Position numbers and translations under genes: made by a program
Notes under the pieces: model-generated
The model's database searches: none
Told to the model about the DNA's origin: nothing
The model's input: only the letters and a program-made list of their open reading frames with translations
DNA from: Saccharopolyspora phatthalungensis
GTDB taxonomy: Bacteria; Actinomycetota; Actinomycetes; Mycobacteriales; Pseudonocardiaceae
Assembly: GCF_014203395.1 (NCBI RefSeq)
Contig: NZ_JACHIW010000001.1
Location: forward strand, 2,418,001 to 2,482,000
DNA: 64,000 nucleotides
Direction: 5' to 3'
In this document: one piece after another, positions 1 through 8,559 of the stretch
How positions within the stretch are numbered: the first letter of the stretch is position 1
Layout of the letters: each line of letters starts with the position of its first letter

Positions 1-999
1 GGCGATCCGTTCAAGATCACCGTGGGCACCGCGCTGCTGACGCTGCTCGTCGCGCTCGACGGCGACGGTGCCTCGACGTTCCTCATCACGGTCTCCGCGC
101 TGCTGCCGATCTACCAGCGGCTGGGCATGCGGCGCATCGTGCTGGCCGGGGTGATCTGCCTGGCGGCGGGCGTGATGAACATGGTGCCGTGGGGCGGTCC
201 GACGGCCCGCGCGATGGCCGCGCTGAAGCTGGACAGCGGCCAGCTGTTCGTCCCGGTGCTGCCAGCGATGATGGCCGGCATCCTCTGGGTGCTGGTGGCC
301 GCTTACCTGATCGGCCGCGCGGAGCGTAAGCGGCTCGGCGTCATCGAGGTGGCAGTCGAGGACCGCACCAAACTCACCGGCGGCGGCCGGATGCGGTTCT
401 GGGTCAACGCGATCCTGACGCTGGTGCTCGTGGCGTGCCTGCTGGCCCAGCTCGCGGACCTCGAAGTGCTGTTCCTGTTGGCCTTCCTGGTGGCGCTGCT
501 GGTCAACCGGCCGTCCTGGGCGAGCCAGCAGGAGTTGTTCACCAAGCACGCCTACAACGTCGTCCTGGTCGTGGCGGTGATCTTCGCCGCCGGGGTGTTC
601 ACCGGCATACTCACCGGGACCGGAATGATCAAGGCGATGGCCGAAAGCCTGGTGTCGGTCATCCCGGACTCGGCGGCCGGACTGCTGCCGGTGGCCACCG
701 CTATCACGAGCATGCCGTTCAGCCTGGTGTTCACCCCGGACGCCTTCTACTACGGCGTGGTCCCGGTGCTCGCGGAGACCAGTTCGGCCCTCGGCGGCGA
801 CCCGGCCGCCATCGGGCGGGCCGCGATTCTCGGCCAGATGACCACCGGTTTCCCGCTCAGCCCGCTGACCGCCTCGACGTTCATCCTGCTCGGGATGAGC
901 AAGGTGGACCTCGGCGATCACCAGCGGTTCATCTTCAAGTGGGCGTTCGGCACCACGCTCGTGATGACCGCCGTCGCCCTGGTCACGGGGGTGCTGTGA
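1..999 (+). CDS. CitMHS-family citrate/divalent-metal transporter, 5'-truncated
   Basis: The reading frame is open from the first base of the window and stops at 997-999, so only the C-terminal 332 residues are present and the start lies upstream. The product is a polytopic membrane protein: long hydrophobic stretches alternate with short charged loops, with a basic cytoplasmic loop around residues 100-125. The family (CitMHS) imports citrate complexed to divalent metal ions with protons. The C-terminal part with TSMPFSLVFTPDAFYYGVVP and the TGFPLSPLTAS stretch is typical of this family. The stop codon overlaps the start of the next gene (ATG at 999), so the gene forms an operon with the AtuA-like genes. 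The true substrate could be another tricarboxylate or related acid. Confidence 0.85.
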   Translation, partial: GDPFKITVGTALLTLLVALDGDGASTFLITVSALLPIYQRLGMRRIVLAGVICLAAGVMNMVPWGGPTARAMAALKLDSGQLFVPVLPAMMAGILWVLVAAYLIGRAERKRLGVIEVAVEDRTKLTGGGRMRFWVNAILTLVLVACLLAQLADLEVLFLLAFLVALLVNRPSWASQQELFTKHAYNVVLVVAVIFAAGVFTGILTGTGMIKAMAESLVSVIPDSAAGLLPVATAITSMPFSLVFTPDAFYYGVVPVLAETSSALGGDPAAIGRAAILGQMTTGFPLSPLTASTFILLGMSKVDLGDHQRFIFKWAFGTTLVMTAVALVTGVL

Positions 1000-2306
1000 T
1001 GCGCATCGGCAGCGGAGCGGGTTTCGCCGGGGACCGGCTCGAACCGGCGGTGGACCTCGCGGCCCGAGCAGGGCTGGACGACCTGGTGCTGGAATGTCTC
1101 GCCGAACGCACCATCGCGCTCGGCCAGCAGCGCAAGCTGCGTGACCCGGCCCTCGGCTACGACCCGCGGCTGCGAGCGCGGTTCCGGCGGCTGCTGCCGG
1201 TCGCCCGCCGCAACGGCGTCCGGGTCGTGACGAACATGGGCGCGGCGAACCCCGTCGGGGCGGGGGCGGTGACCCGCGATCTGCTGGCCGAACTCGGACT
1301 GGGCGGCAAGATCGCGGTGGTCACCGGCGACGACGTCCTGGACCGGCTCGACCTGGGTCTTCCCGCGCTGGAGGACGGAGTTCCGCTCGCCGACCACGGT
1401 GCGGTCGTATCGGCGAACGCCTACCTGGGGGCCGATGCGCTGCTGCCCGCGCTGGAGCGCGGTGCGGACGTGGTGCTGACCGGGCGGGTCGCGGACCCGT
1501 CGCTGTTCGTCGCGCCGCTGGCCCACCGGCTCGGCTGGTCGCTCGAAGACTGGCCGCGCGTCGCGGCCGGGACGCTCGTCGGGCACGTCCTGGAATGCGC
1601 CGGACAGGTCACCGGCGGGTACTTCGCCGACCCCGGTGTCAAGGATGTGCCGGGGCTCACCGAGCTGGGATTCCCGTTCGCGGAAGTGGCAGCCGACGGC
1701 ACCGCGACCATCGGCAAGCTCGCGGACACCGGCGGCGTCGTGTCCATCGCGACGGTGCGCGAGCAGCTGCTCTACGAGGTCACCGATCCGACCGGTTACC
1801 GCACCCCCGACGTGGTGCTGGATTTCCGCGCCGTGCGAGCGGAGCAGGCCGGTGCCGATCGGGTTCGGATCAGCGGGGCCGCCGGCCGTGCGCGCCCGGC
1901 GGAGTTGAAGGTGAGCGTCGGCTACCGCGCCGGGTACCGGGCGGAGTGCGGTATCAGCTACGCCGGGCCGAATGCCGCTCGCCGGGCCCGCCTGGCCGCG
2001 GACGTCGTGACCGCCAGACTGCGTGGAACCGGCCTGCGCATCCGCGCCGATGTCCTTGGCGCGCTTGGGGATTCCGGCGAGCCGACCGACGAGTGCCGCC
2101 TGCGGGTGGCCGCGATGACACCGGATCCGGAGGCCGGTGACGTGGTGTGCCACGAGGTCGAAGCGCTCTACACCAACGGGCCGGCGGGCGGCGGCGGCGT
2201 CCGCACCGAGGTGCGTGAGGTGATCGGAATCGTGTCGGCGCTCATCCCCCGGGAGGACGTCGAAACCCAGGTGACCGTGTTGGAGGCCGACGGTGCTGCT
2301 GCATGA
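999..2306 (+). CDS. AtuA-family protein (acyclic terpene utilization type, DUF1446)
   Basis: This 435-residue protein starts at the ATG that overlaps the transporter stop by one base. The N-terminus (MRIGSGAGFAGDRLEPAVDLA) and the stretch VVTNMGAANPVGAG are typical of the AtuA/DUF1446 family, whose founding member AtuA belongs to the Pseudomonas citronellol/geraniol catabolic cluster. The biochemical role of the family is not settled. In AtuA proteins of usual length this domain is followed by a small C-terminal domain; here that domain is a separate downstream gene overlapping by 14 bases. Co-transcription with a citrate-type transporter suggests catabolism of an imported branched or tricarboxylic acid, which is inference. 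The frame stays open upstream inside the transporter gene, but only as a shadow. Confidence 0.85.
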   Translation: MRIGSGAGFAGDRLEPAVDLAARAGLDDLVLECLAERTIALGQQRKLRDPALGYDPRLRARFRRLLPVARRNGVRVVTNMGAANPVGAGAVTRDLLAELGLGGKIAVVTGDDVLDRLDLGLPALEDGVPLADHGAVVSANAYLGADALLPALERGADVVLTGRVADPSLFVAPLAHRLGWSLEDWPRVAAGTLVGHVLECAGQVTGGYFADPGVKDVPGLTELGFPFAEVAADGTATIGKLADTGGVVSIATVREQLLYEVTDPTGYRTPDVVLDFRAVRAEQAGADRVRISGAAGRARPAELKVSVGYRAGYRAECGISYAGPNAARRARLAADVVTARLRGTGLRIRADVLGALGDSGEPTDECRLRVAAMTPDPEAGDVVCHEVEALYTNGPAGGGGVRTEVREVIGIVSALIPREDVETQVTVLEADGAAA

Positions 2307-2592
2307 CATCGCCCACTGCCGGGCCGGGGACAAGGGCGACACCTCGACGCTGTCGCTTTTCCCCTACCTCGACGAAGATTTTTCCCTGCTGGTCCGGCAA
2401 GTCTCGGCCAACCGGGTGCGCGAACACCTCGCCGACCACATCCGGGGCGAGGTGGTGCGCTACGAACTCCCGAACCTGTGCGGCCTGCAGTTCATCTGCC
2501 GCCAAGCCCTCGACGGCGGCGTGACCACGTCGCTGGCCCTCGATACCCACGGCAAGACCCTCAGCTCCCGCCTCCTGGCCTTGGTCCTCTGA
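2293..2592 (+). CDS. Stand-alone AtuA C-terminal-like (ferredoxin-fold) domain protein
   Basis: A 99-residue protein beginning at GTG 2293, overlapping the AtuA-like gene by 14 bases, which suggests translational coupling. The N-terminal HDIAHCRAGDKGDTSTLSLF stretch matches the conserved 'RxGDKG' signature found in the C-terminal domain of AtuA proteins and in stand-alone partners of DUF1446 proteins. It probably forms a complex with, or completes the active site of, the upstream protein. No signal peptide or membrane segment is visible. It ends the three-gene operon; no U-tract terminator was seen directly after it. Confidence 0.75.
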   Translation: MLLHDIAHCRAGDKGDTSTLSLFPYLDEDFSLLVRQVSANRVREHLADHIRGEVVRYELPNLCGLQFICRQALDGGVTTSLALDTHGKTLSSRLLALVL

Positions 2593-2778
2593 GCAGCGCC
2601 CCGAGCGAGCCGGTCGGCGCAAGGCAGCGGTACCCGGGTCCGTCCCCTCCGCGCGGTTCGGGGAAGGCGCGCCGATGGGTGGCGTCTTGGGCCGATGTGG
2701 TGCGGGGTTCCCCCCGGAAAGCTCAGCCGACGGCTACCACCTGCGGTGATGGTCACCCGGGTGGCGTAGCTCGGGGAC
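2593..2778. other. Intergenic stretch without visible gene
   Basis: About 190 bases of GC-rich sequence between the catabolic operon and the promoter of the reductase gene. Open frames across it are short shadows without ribosome-binding sites. No convincing intrinsic terminator was found. Confidence 0.5.
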
Positions 2779-2807
2779 TCGATCGCGCGGTTCGTCCGGC
2801 TTAGACT
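2779..2807 (+). promoter_or_regulatory. Candidate promoter of the geranylgeranyl reductase gene
   Basis: A good -10 hexamer TAGACT lies at 2802-2807, with a weak -35 (TCGATC, 2779-2784) 17 bases upstream. Predicted transcription would start near 2813, just inside or before the palindrome at 2817-2830. Confidence 0.5.
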
Positions 2808-2816
2808 CGGGAGTTA

Positions 2817-2830
2817 GTGAACTCGTTCAC
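2817..2830. promoter_or_regulatory. TetR-type operator palindrome GTGAAC-TC-GTTCAC
   Basis: A perfect 6-2-6 palindrome sits immediately downstream of the predicted -10 element and about 70 bases before the reductase start. TGAACnnGTTCA-like palindromes overlapping transcription starts are typical binding sites of TetR-family repressors. No TetR gene is present in the window, so the regulator would act in trans. Confidence 0.5.
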
Positions 2831-2902
2831 AAGCGGGTTCCCGGGGCGGTCCACCGCCGACGAGCGGGCCGCGCCGTGCACTGCACCGGATCAAGGAGTG
2901 TC

Positions 2903-4201
2903 ATGACCAGCGCCACCAGCCGCCGCCGACCGGACGAGGACGCCGAGGTGATCGTCGTCGGAGCAGGACCGGCCGGATCGACGGCTGCGACGTACCTGGC
3001 CCGCGCGGGCCTGGACGTCCTGCTGCTCGAGAAGAGCGTTTTTCCGCGGGAGAAGGTCTGCGGCGACGGGATCACGCCGAGAGGCGTCAAGCAGCTCATC
3101 GACCTGGGCATCGACACCCGCGAGGAAGCGGGCTGGCTGCACAACCGGGGCCTGCGCGTCGTCGGTGGCGGCGTGCGCATCGAGTTGGACTGGCCGAGCC
3201 TGGCCGCCTTCCCGCCCTACGGCGTGGTCCGCCCGCGCAACGACTTCGACGACCTGCTCGCCCGCAACGCGCGGCGGGCCGGTGCGCGGTTGGTGCAGCA
3301 GACCACGGTGACCGGTGCGGTCACCGACGAGCGCACCGGCCGGATCACCGGGGTCGAGGCCAAGAGCGGGCCGGACCGCACGCGGGTCAGCTACCGCGCG
3401 CCGCTCGTGCTGGCCTGCGACGGGGTCTCGGCGCGGCTGGCGCTGTCGGTGGGCATCGAGAAGCGCGAAGACCGGCCGATGGGCGTGGCGGTCCGCCGGT
3501 ACTACACCAGCCCCCGCACGAAGGACGACTTCCTGGAGTCGCACCTGGAGCTGTGGGACCGCTCGAACCCCGCCGAACCCACGTTGCTGCCCGGCTACGG
3601 CTGGATCTTCGGGATGGGCGACGGCACCGTCAACGTCGGGCTCGGCATCCTGTCGACCTCCAAGGCATACGGCAAGACCGACTACCGCCAGCTGCTGCGC
3701 TCCTGGCTGGACGGTACGCCGGAGGAGTGGGGTTTCCGGGAGGACAACGCCACCGGCCGGATCGGCGGCGCGGCGCTTCCGATGGGTTTCAACCGGATGC
3801 CGCACTACCGCGACGGCCTGCTGTTGGTCGGCGACGCGGGTGGAATGGTCAACCCGTTCAACGGCGAGGGCATCGCCTACGCCATGGAGTCCGCCGCGCT
3901 GGCCGCGGAGTGCGTGGTGCACGCGCTGGCCCGGCCCACTAGCTTGTCGCGCGAGCAGGCGCTGCTGCGGTACCCGACGGCCGTGCAGGAAGCGCTCGGC
4001 GGCTATTTCCGGATGGGCAACATCTTCAGCAAGTTGATTGGCAATCCCGCCGTCATGCGGATGGCCACCAAGCACGGTCTACCTAGGACCACTCTGATGC
4101 GTTTCGTGTTGAAGTTGTTGGCAAATCTCTACGACGTGAGGGGCGGCGATGCCATGGATCGTGTGATCAGCGCCACTACTCGACTTACCCCTAGCGCCTG
4201 A
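2903..4201 (+). CDS. menJ: Geranylgeranyl reductase family FAD-dependent oxidoreductase (MenJ-like)
   Basis: A 432-residue flavoprotein starting at ATG 2903 behind the ribosome-binding site AAGGAG (2893-2898). The N-terminus has a Rossmann dinucleotide motif (VIVVGAGPAGSTAATYLARAG, written here only in part as GAGPAG), then the KVCGDGITPRG segment of the geranylgeranyl-reductase family, and the second FAD motif LLVGDAGGMVNPFNGEGIAY in the C-terminal half. In mycobacteria the homologue MenJ saturates one isoprene unit of the menaquinone side chain. Its position directly before complex I, which reduces menaquinone, and the polyprenyl synthase after the operon support a quinone role. It could alternatively act on phospholipid or chlorophyll-type prenyl chains, but those are less likely here. 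Confidence 0.85.
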   Translation: MTSATSRRRPDEDAEVIVVGAGPAGSTAATYLARAGLDVLLLEKSVFPREKVCGDGITPRGVKQLIDLGIDTREEAGWLHNRGLRVVGGGVRIELDWPSLAAFPPYGVVRPRNDFDDLLARNARRAGARLVQQTTVTGAVTDERTGRITGVEAKSGPDRTRVSYRAPLVLACDGVSARLALSVGIEKREDRPMGVAVRRYYTSPRTKDDFLESHLELWDRSNPAEPTLLPGYGWIFGMGDGTVNVGLGILSTSKAYGKTDYRQLLRSWLDGTPEEWGFREDNATGRIGGAALPMGFNRMPHYRDGLLLVGDAGGMVNPFNGEGIAYAMESAALAAECVVHALARPTSLSREQALLRYPTAVQEALGGYFRMGNIFSKLIGNPAVMRMATKHGLPRTTLMRFVLKLLANLYDVRGGDAMDRVISATTRLTPSA

Positions 4202-4251
4202 CGGCAAATGTCTGGTCAGATGTCCCGAGCAATGTGCCAGAAGTCATAAAG

Positions 4252-4270
4252 TTAGGTTCGCCTCACTACG
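4252..4270. promoter_or_regulatory. Iron-box-like site (IdeR/DmdR type) upstream of nuoA
   Basis: The 19 bases starting TTAGGTTCGCCTCAC agree at 14 of 19 positions with the actinobacterial iron-box consensus TTAGGTTAGSCTMACCTAA; the first 15 positions have only one mismatch and the last four do not match. It lies about 90 bases before nuoA and about 20-40 bases before a candidate -10 (TAGAGT, 4292-4297). Binding by an iron-dependent regulator is a prediction only. Confidence 0.4.
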
Positions 4271-4359
4271 GAGTCGATACCTCCGACCGCATAGAGTGCG
4301 CACCGAACCCGTAGATGTGTTCTACGTCTCGGCGGGGGCCGCCGAAGGAGGGCAGCGGA

Positions 4360-4725
4360 GTGCTCGATCCCTACGTCCCGCTGGTGCTGCTGTTCGCACT
4401 GGCGCTCGCGTTCGCAGTGTTCTCCGTCGCGATCGCGCCACTGGTCGGTCCCCGCCGGTACAACAAGGCGAAGCTCGACGCCTACGAGTGCGGCATCGAG
4501 CCGTCACCGCAGCCGGTGATCGGCGGCGGCCGGATGCCGGTCGCCTACTACCTGACCGCGATGTTGTTCATCCTGTTCGACATCGAGATGGTCTTCCTCT
4601 ATCCGTTCGCGGTCTCCGCAGACGCCCTCGGCATGTTCGGCGTGGTCGAGATCGTGCTCTTCATCGCCACCGTCGGTTTCGCCTACATCTACGTGTGGCG
4701 CCGCGGCGGCCTGGACTGGAACTAG
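4360..4725 (+). CDS. nuoA: NADH-quinone oxidoreductase subunit A
   Basis: A 121-residue membrane subunit of complex I with three hydrophobic helices. The conserved loop [19 protein letters not shown] and the segment [21 protein letters not shown] are diagnostic for NuoA. GTG 4360 was chosen because GAAGGAGG (4344-4351) precedes it at good spacing; upstream codons in frame lack this. It is the first gene of the nuo operon. The 154-base gap to nuoB is the second largest internal gap and holds no gene. Subunit A helps to close the quinone chamber together with subunits H and J. Confidence 0.95.
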   Translation: MLDPYVPLVLLFALALAFAVFSVAIAPLVGPRRYNKAKLDAYECGIEPSPQPVIGGGRMPVAYYLTAMLFILFDIEMVFLYPFAVSADALGMFGVVEIVLFIATVGFAYIYVWRRGGLDWN

Positions 4726-4879
4726 GCGGAGGTGGGCCGATGCGCACAAACACGAGCAACCGAAGCCGCAGTGGACATACGTAAGTCGGGGATCCCGGAC
4801 CGAGAAGGCATCTGAGGTTCCGCTACCTGAACCGCCAAGCAAACCAGCCACTGGAAAATCTTCAGCAAAGGAGCCGGAG

Positions 4880-5554
4880 ATGGGGCTCGAGGAGCAGCTG
4901 CCCAACGGCATCCTGTTGGCCAACGTGGAAAAGCTCGTCAACTGGACCCGGAAGACGTCGATGTGGCCGGCGACCTTCGGGCTGGCCTGCTGCGCGATCG
5001 AGATGATGACGGTCGGCGGGTCCCGCTACGACATCGCGCGGTTCGGCATGGAACGGTTCTCCGCCACCCCGCGCCAGGCCGATCTGATGATCGTCGCCGG
5101 GCGGGTGACCAACAAGATGGCGCCGGTGCTACGGCAGATCTACGACCAGATGCCGGAACCGCGCTGGGTGCTGGCAATGGGCGTGTGCGCCTCCAGCGGC
5201 GGCATGTTCAACAACTACGCGGTCGTGCAGGGCGTGGACCACGTCGTGCCGGTGGACATGTACCTGCCGGGCTGCCCGCCGCGGCCCGAAATGCTGCTGG
5301 ACGCGATCCTCAAGCTGCACGCCAAGATCATGGACGAGCCGATCAATGCCAAGCGGGCGCAGTTGAAGCTGGAGAGCGGCGAGCGCACCTCGATGATCCC
5401 GTCCTCCGAGCGGTACGCGCCGAAGAACTGGGCGCAGCGGCGCCGGGCCGACAAGCAGCAGGCCGCGCAGCGCCGGGAAATGGGCTCCGATCCGTCGCTG
5501 GGGGCCTTGGAGTCGACGCCGAAGCGCTCCCACGAGCTCGAAGCGGGCAGGTGA
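4880..5554 (+). CDS. nuoB: NADH-quinone oxidoreductase subunit B (N2 cluster)
   Basis: A 224-residue peripheral-arm subunit that carries the terminal iron-sulfur cluster N2, which hands electrons to menaquinone. The cluster ligands are visible: the tandem cysteines in ACCAIEMM, the cysteine in [11 protein letters not shown] and the one in [12 protein letters not shown] 4880 is preceded by AAAGGAGCCGGAG. Compared with shorter bacterial NuoB proteins the C-terminus is extended by roughly 40-50 polar residues after the conserved core, as is common in actinomycetes. The TTG start of nuoC follows after six bases. Confidence 0.95.
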   Translation: MGLEEQLPNGILLANVEKLVNWTRKTSMWPATFGLACCAIEMMTVGGSRYDIARFGMERFSATPRQADLMIVAGRVTNKMAPVLRQIYDQMPEPRWVLAMGVCASSGGMFNNYAVVQGVDHVVPVDMYLPGCPPRPEMLLDAILKLHAKIMDEPINAKRAQLKLESGERTSMIPSSERYAPKNWAQRRRADKQQAAQRREMGSDPSLGALESTPKRSHELEAGR

Positions 5555-5560
5555 GTTCGG

Positions 5561-6337
5561 TTGGCAGACAGCAATTCCACGCAGCAGGGCGTCCCGTCCA
5601 CGGGGGCGCCGGGCTCCAGCGCCGAGCGCCCCGGAGGGGGCCTCGAACCGGCACCGCCGGGCGGTGCCGAGTACCAGGCGCCGGTATCCGGCCGCGCCCG
5701 CCGGGGGATGTTCGGGGTTCGCGGCAGCGGTGACACCTCCGGCTACGGCGGTCTGCGGCTGCCCGCCTACGTTCCGCCCGCCGCGGAACGCCCGTATGGC
5801 GGTTGGTTCGACGAGGTCGCCGACAACCTCTTCGCCGCGCTCCAGGACCAGGGCCTGCCCGCGGACGCGGTGCAGCAGGTGACGGTCGATCGCGGCGAGA
5901 TCACCTTCTACGTGCACCGCGACCACCTGCTGGCGGTCTGCCGGACGCTGCGGGACGACCCCGCGCTGCGCTTCGAGTTGTGCAGCTCGGTGTCCGGTGT
6001 GGACTACGGGCCGGAGGTGTCCCAGCGGCTGCACTCGGTCTACCACCTGACCTCGATGACCTACCGGCGCCGGATCCGGCTCGAAGTCGCGGTGGAAGTC
6101 GACGACCCGCACGTGCCGTCGGTCGTGCCGGTGTACCCGACCGCGGATTTCCAGGAGCGCGAGACCTGGGACATGTTCGGCATCGTCTACGACGGGCATC
6201 CGGCGCTGACCCGGATCCTGATGCCGGACGACTGGGACGGCCACCCGCAGCGCAAGGACTACCCGCTCGGCGGGATTCCGGTGGAGTACAAGGGCGCCGA
6301 GATCCCGCCGCCCGATCAGCGCAGGGCGTACTCGTGA
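5561..6337 (+). CDS. nuoC: NADH-quinone oxidoreductase subunit C (TTG start)
   Basis: A 258-residue protein of the 30-kDa complex I subunit family. The signature [16 protein letters not shown] and the following [19 protein letters not shown] are present. TTG 5561 is the best start: AGGTGA (5549-5554) lies seven bases before it and the next in-frame ATG is far downstream. The first about 80 residues are a polar, proline/glycine-rich extension not found in short NuoC proteins. It is a separate gene, not fused to NuoD as in enterobacteria. A strong palindrome follows between nuoC and nuoD. Confidence 0.93.
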   Translation: MADSNSTQQGVPSTGAPGSSAERPGGGLEPAPPGGAEYQAPVSGRARRGMFGVRGSGDTSGYGGLRLPAYVPPAAERPYGGWFDEVADNLFAALQDQGLPADAVQQVTVDRGEITFYVHRDHLLAVCRTLRDDPALRFELCSSVSGVDYGPEVSQRLHSVYHLTSMTYRRRIRLEVAVEVDDPHVPSVVPVYPTADFQERETWDMFGIVYDGHPALTRILMPDDWDGHPQRKDYPLGGIPVEYKGAEIPPPDQRRAYS

Positions 6338-6360
6338 TGACCGCGAAGCAAGGGACCCCG

Positions 6361-6404
6361 GCGATTTCAGTGGAAATCAACGTGTTGATTTCCCTTGAAA
6401 TCGC
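6361..6404. repeat. Near-perfect 21-bp inverted repeat between nuoC and nuoD
   Basis: Two 21-base arms (6361-6381 and 6384-6404) are reverse complements except for two adjacent positions and are separated by only two bases. The core motif GGAAATCAAC/GTTGATTTCC is conspicuously AT-rich for this genome. It lacks a U-tract, so it is not a standard terminator. It could be a protein-binding palindrome, a small REP/MITE-like insertion, or an RNA processing/stability hairpin in the operon transcript. Confidence 0.8.
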
Positions 6405-6452
6405 GATCCCGGAAACCGGCGGACGGCAGCACACCGCGGAGAGGTGCTGGAG

Positions 6453-7787
6453 ATGACTACGGAATCATTGGCCGACACCGGACTCGGCGAAGCGCAGTCG
6501 CGGGAAACCACCGAGGGCCGGGTCTACACCGTCACCGGCGGCGACTGGGACGAGTTCATCGACGAGACCGCCGGCGAGGAGCGGGTCGTCATCAATCTCG
6601 GCCCGCAGCACCCGTCCACCCACGGCGTGCTGCGTCTGGTGCTGGAGCTCGAAGGTGAGACGGTCACCAAGGCCCGCTCCGTGATCGGCTACCTGCACAC
6701 CGGCATCGAGAAGAACACCGAGTACCGCGCCTGGACGCAGGGCGTCACCTTCGTGACGCGGATGGACTACCTGGCGCCGCTGCACAACGAGGCCGCCTAC
6801 TGCATGGCGGTGGAGAAACTACTGGGCATCGAGGTGCCCAAGCGGGCCGAGGTGTTCCGGGTGCTGCTGATGGAGCTCAACCGGATCTCCTCGCACCTGG
6901 TCTTCCTGGCCACCGGCGCGATGGAGCTGGGCGCCACCACCGGCATGACCTACGGCTTCCGCGAGCGCGAAGAAGTCCTGCACCTGCTGGAGTACCTGAC
7001 GGGCCTGCGGATGAACCACGCGTTCATCCGGCCTGGCGGCGTCGCCCAGGACCTCCCGGCGGATTACCGGGAGAAGATCCTCAATTTCGTCAAGGTGATG
7101 GACAAGCGGCTGCCGGACTACGACAAGCTGTTCACCGGCCAGCCGATCTGGAAGCAGCGACTCAAGGACGTCGGCTACCTGCCGCTGGACGGCGCCCTGC
7201 AGCTCGGCGTCACCGGGCCCCTGCTGCGCGCCACCGGGCTGCCGTGGGACCTCCGCAAGATCCAGCCGTACTGCGGCTACGAGGACTACGAGTTCGAGGT
7301 GCCCACCAGCACCGACGCCGACTGCTACGCCCGGTATCTGCTGCGCCTGGAGGAGATGCACCAGTCGCTGAAGATCATCCGGCAGTGCGTGGACAGGTTC
7401 GAACCCGGCCCGCACATGGTGTCGGACGCCAAGATCGCGTGGCCGGCGAAGCTGAGCATCGGCCCGGACGGCATGGGCAACTCCCTGGAGCACGTCCGCA
7501 GGATCATGGGCCAGTCGATGGAGTCGCTGATCCACCACTTCAAGCTGGTGACCGAGGGCTTCGACGTGCCGCCGGGCCAGGTCTACGTGCCGATCGAGTC
7601 GCCGCGCGGCGAGCTCGGCTACCACGTGGTCTCCGACGGCGGTACCCGGCCGATGCGGGTGCACGTGCGGGATCCCAGTTTCGTGAACCTGCAGGCGATG
7701 CCCGCGATGTGCGAAGGCGGACTGGTGGCCGATGTGATCGCGTCGGTCGCCTCCATCGACCCGGTGATGGGCGGGGTGGATCGATGA
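6453..7787 (+). CDS. nuoD: NADH-quinone oxidoreductase subunit D
   Basis: A 444-residue 49-kDa-type subunit forming the quinone-binding site with NuoB. The conserved segment [21 protein letters not shown] (given in part), the GYLHTGIEK motif and the C-terminal DPVMGGVDR are all present. ATG 6453 is preferred because GAGAGGTG (about 6438-6445) is correctly spaced; a GTG at 6444 in the same frame is an alternative. Its stop overlaps the nuoE start by four bases (ATGA), so translation is coupled. Confidence 0.96.
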   Translation: MTTESLADTGLGEAQSRETTEGRVYTVTGGDWDEFIDETAGEERVVINLGPQHPSTHGVLRLVLELEGETVTKARSVIGYLHTGIEKNTEYRAWTQGVTFVTRMDYLAPLHNEAAYCMAVEKLLGIEVPKRAEVFRVLLMELNRISSHLVFLATGAMELGATTGMTYGFREREEVLHLLEYLTGLRMNHAFIRPGGVAQDLPADYREKILNFVKVMDKRLPDYDKLFTGQPIWKQRLKDVGYLPLDGALQLGVTGPLLRATGLPWDLRKIQPYCGYEDYEFEVPTSTDADCYARYLLRLEEMHQSLKIIRQCVDRFEPGPHMVSDAKIAWPAKLSIGPDGMGNSLEHVRRIMGQSMESLIHHFKLVTEGFDVPPGQVYVPIESPRGELGYHVVSDGGTRPMRVHVRDPSFVNLQAMPAMCEGGLVADVIASVASIDPVMGGVDR

Positions 7788-8551
7788 CCGAACAGTTCGA
7801 GTTCACCACGACGGAAGCGACCAAGCTGACCGCCGAGGCCGGAGACCTTTCCGGGGTGTTCGGCGAGGATGTGCGGGCCGACGCGACGCAGATCATCGGG
7901 CGGTACCCGGAGTCCCGGTCGGCGCTGCTGCCGATGCTGCACCTGGTGCAGTCCGTGCAGGGGTACGTCAGCGCCGAGGGGATCCAGTTCTGCGCCGAGC
8001 AGTTGGCGTTGTCCACCGCGGAGGTCAGCGCGGTCGCGACGTTCTACACCATGTACAAGCGCAAGCCCTGCGGCCAGCACCTGGTGAGCGTCTGCACCAA
8101 CACGATGTGCGCGACGCTCGGCGGCGACGCGATCTACCGGAAGCTCGGCGAGCACCTGGGGGTCGGGCACGACGAGACCGCCGGGACGCCCGGCGAAGAG
8201 GGCTCGATCACCCTGGAGCACGCCGAGTGCCTGGCCGCGTGCGACTTCGCCCCGGTGTTGCAGGTCAACTACGAGTACTACGACAACCAGTCGCCCGAGC
8301 AAGCGCTGGAACTCGTGAAGGCGTTGCAGCGCGGGGAGAAACCGGCACCGACGCGCGGTCCCGCGCTCTCCGACTTCCGCGGCGCCGAACGCCAGCTGGC
8401 GGGCTTCTTCGACGACCTGGAGTCCACCGTGGCTGGACCGTCGGCCGCGGTCGAGACGGTGCGCGGCGCGCAGTTGGCCCACGAGCGCGGCTGGATCGCG
8501 CCGAGCATGCCCGACGACGTGGAACTGCCGCCGCTGCCGGAGAAGAAGTGA
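7784..8551 (+). CDS. nuoE: NADH-quinone oxidoreductase subunit E (N1a cluster)
   Basis: A 255-residue thioredoxin-fold subunit of the NADH-dehydrogenase module. Four cysteines that bind the [2Fe-2S] cluster N1a are visible as CTNTMC (CX4C) and ECLAAC (CX3C). The thioredoxin-like domain fills residues 20-180; a further about 70 polar residues form a C-terminal extension typical of actinobacterial NuoE. ATG 7784 overlaps the nuoD stop. NuoE and NuoF together form the NADH-oxidising tip. Confidence 0.95.
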   Translation: MTEQFEFTTTEATKLTAEAGDLSGVFGEDVRADATQIIGRYPESRSALLPMLHLVQSVQGYVSAEGIQFCAEQLALSTAEVSAVATFYTMYKRKPCGQHLVSVCTNTMCATLGGDAIYRKLGEHLGVGHDETAGTPGEEGSITLEHAECLAACDFAPVLQVNYEYYDNQSPEQALELVKALQRGEKPAPTRGPALSDFRGAERQLAGFFDDLESTVAGPSAAVETVRGAQLAHERGWIAPSMPDDVELPPLPEKK

Positions 8552-8559
8552 GGGTGGCC

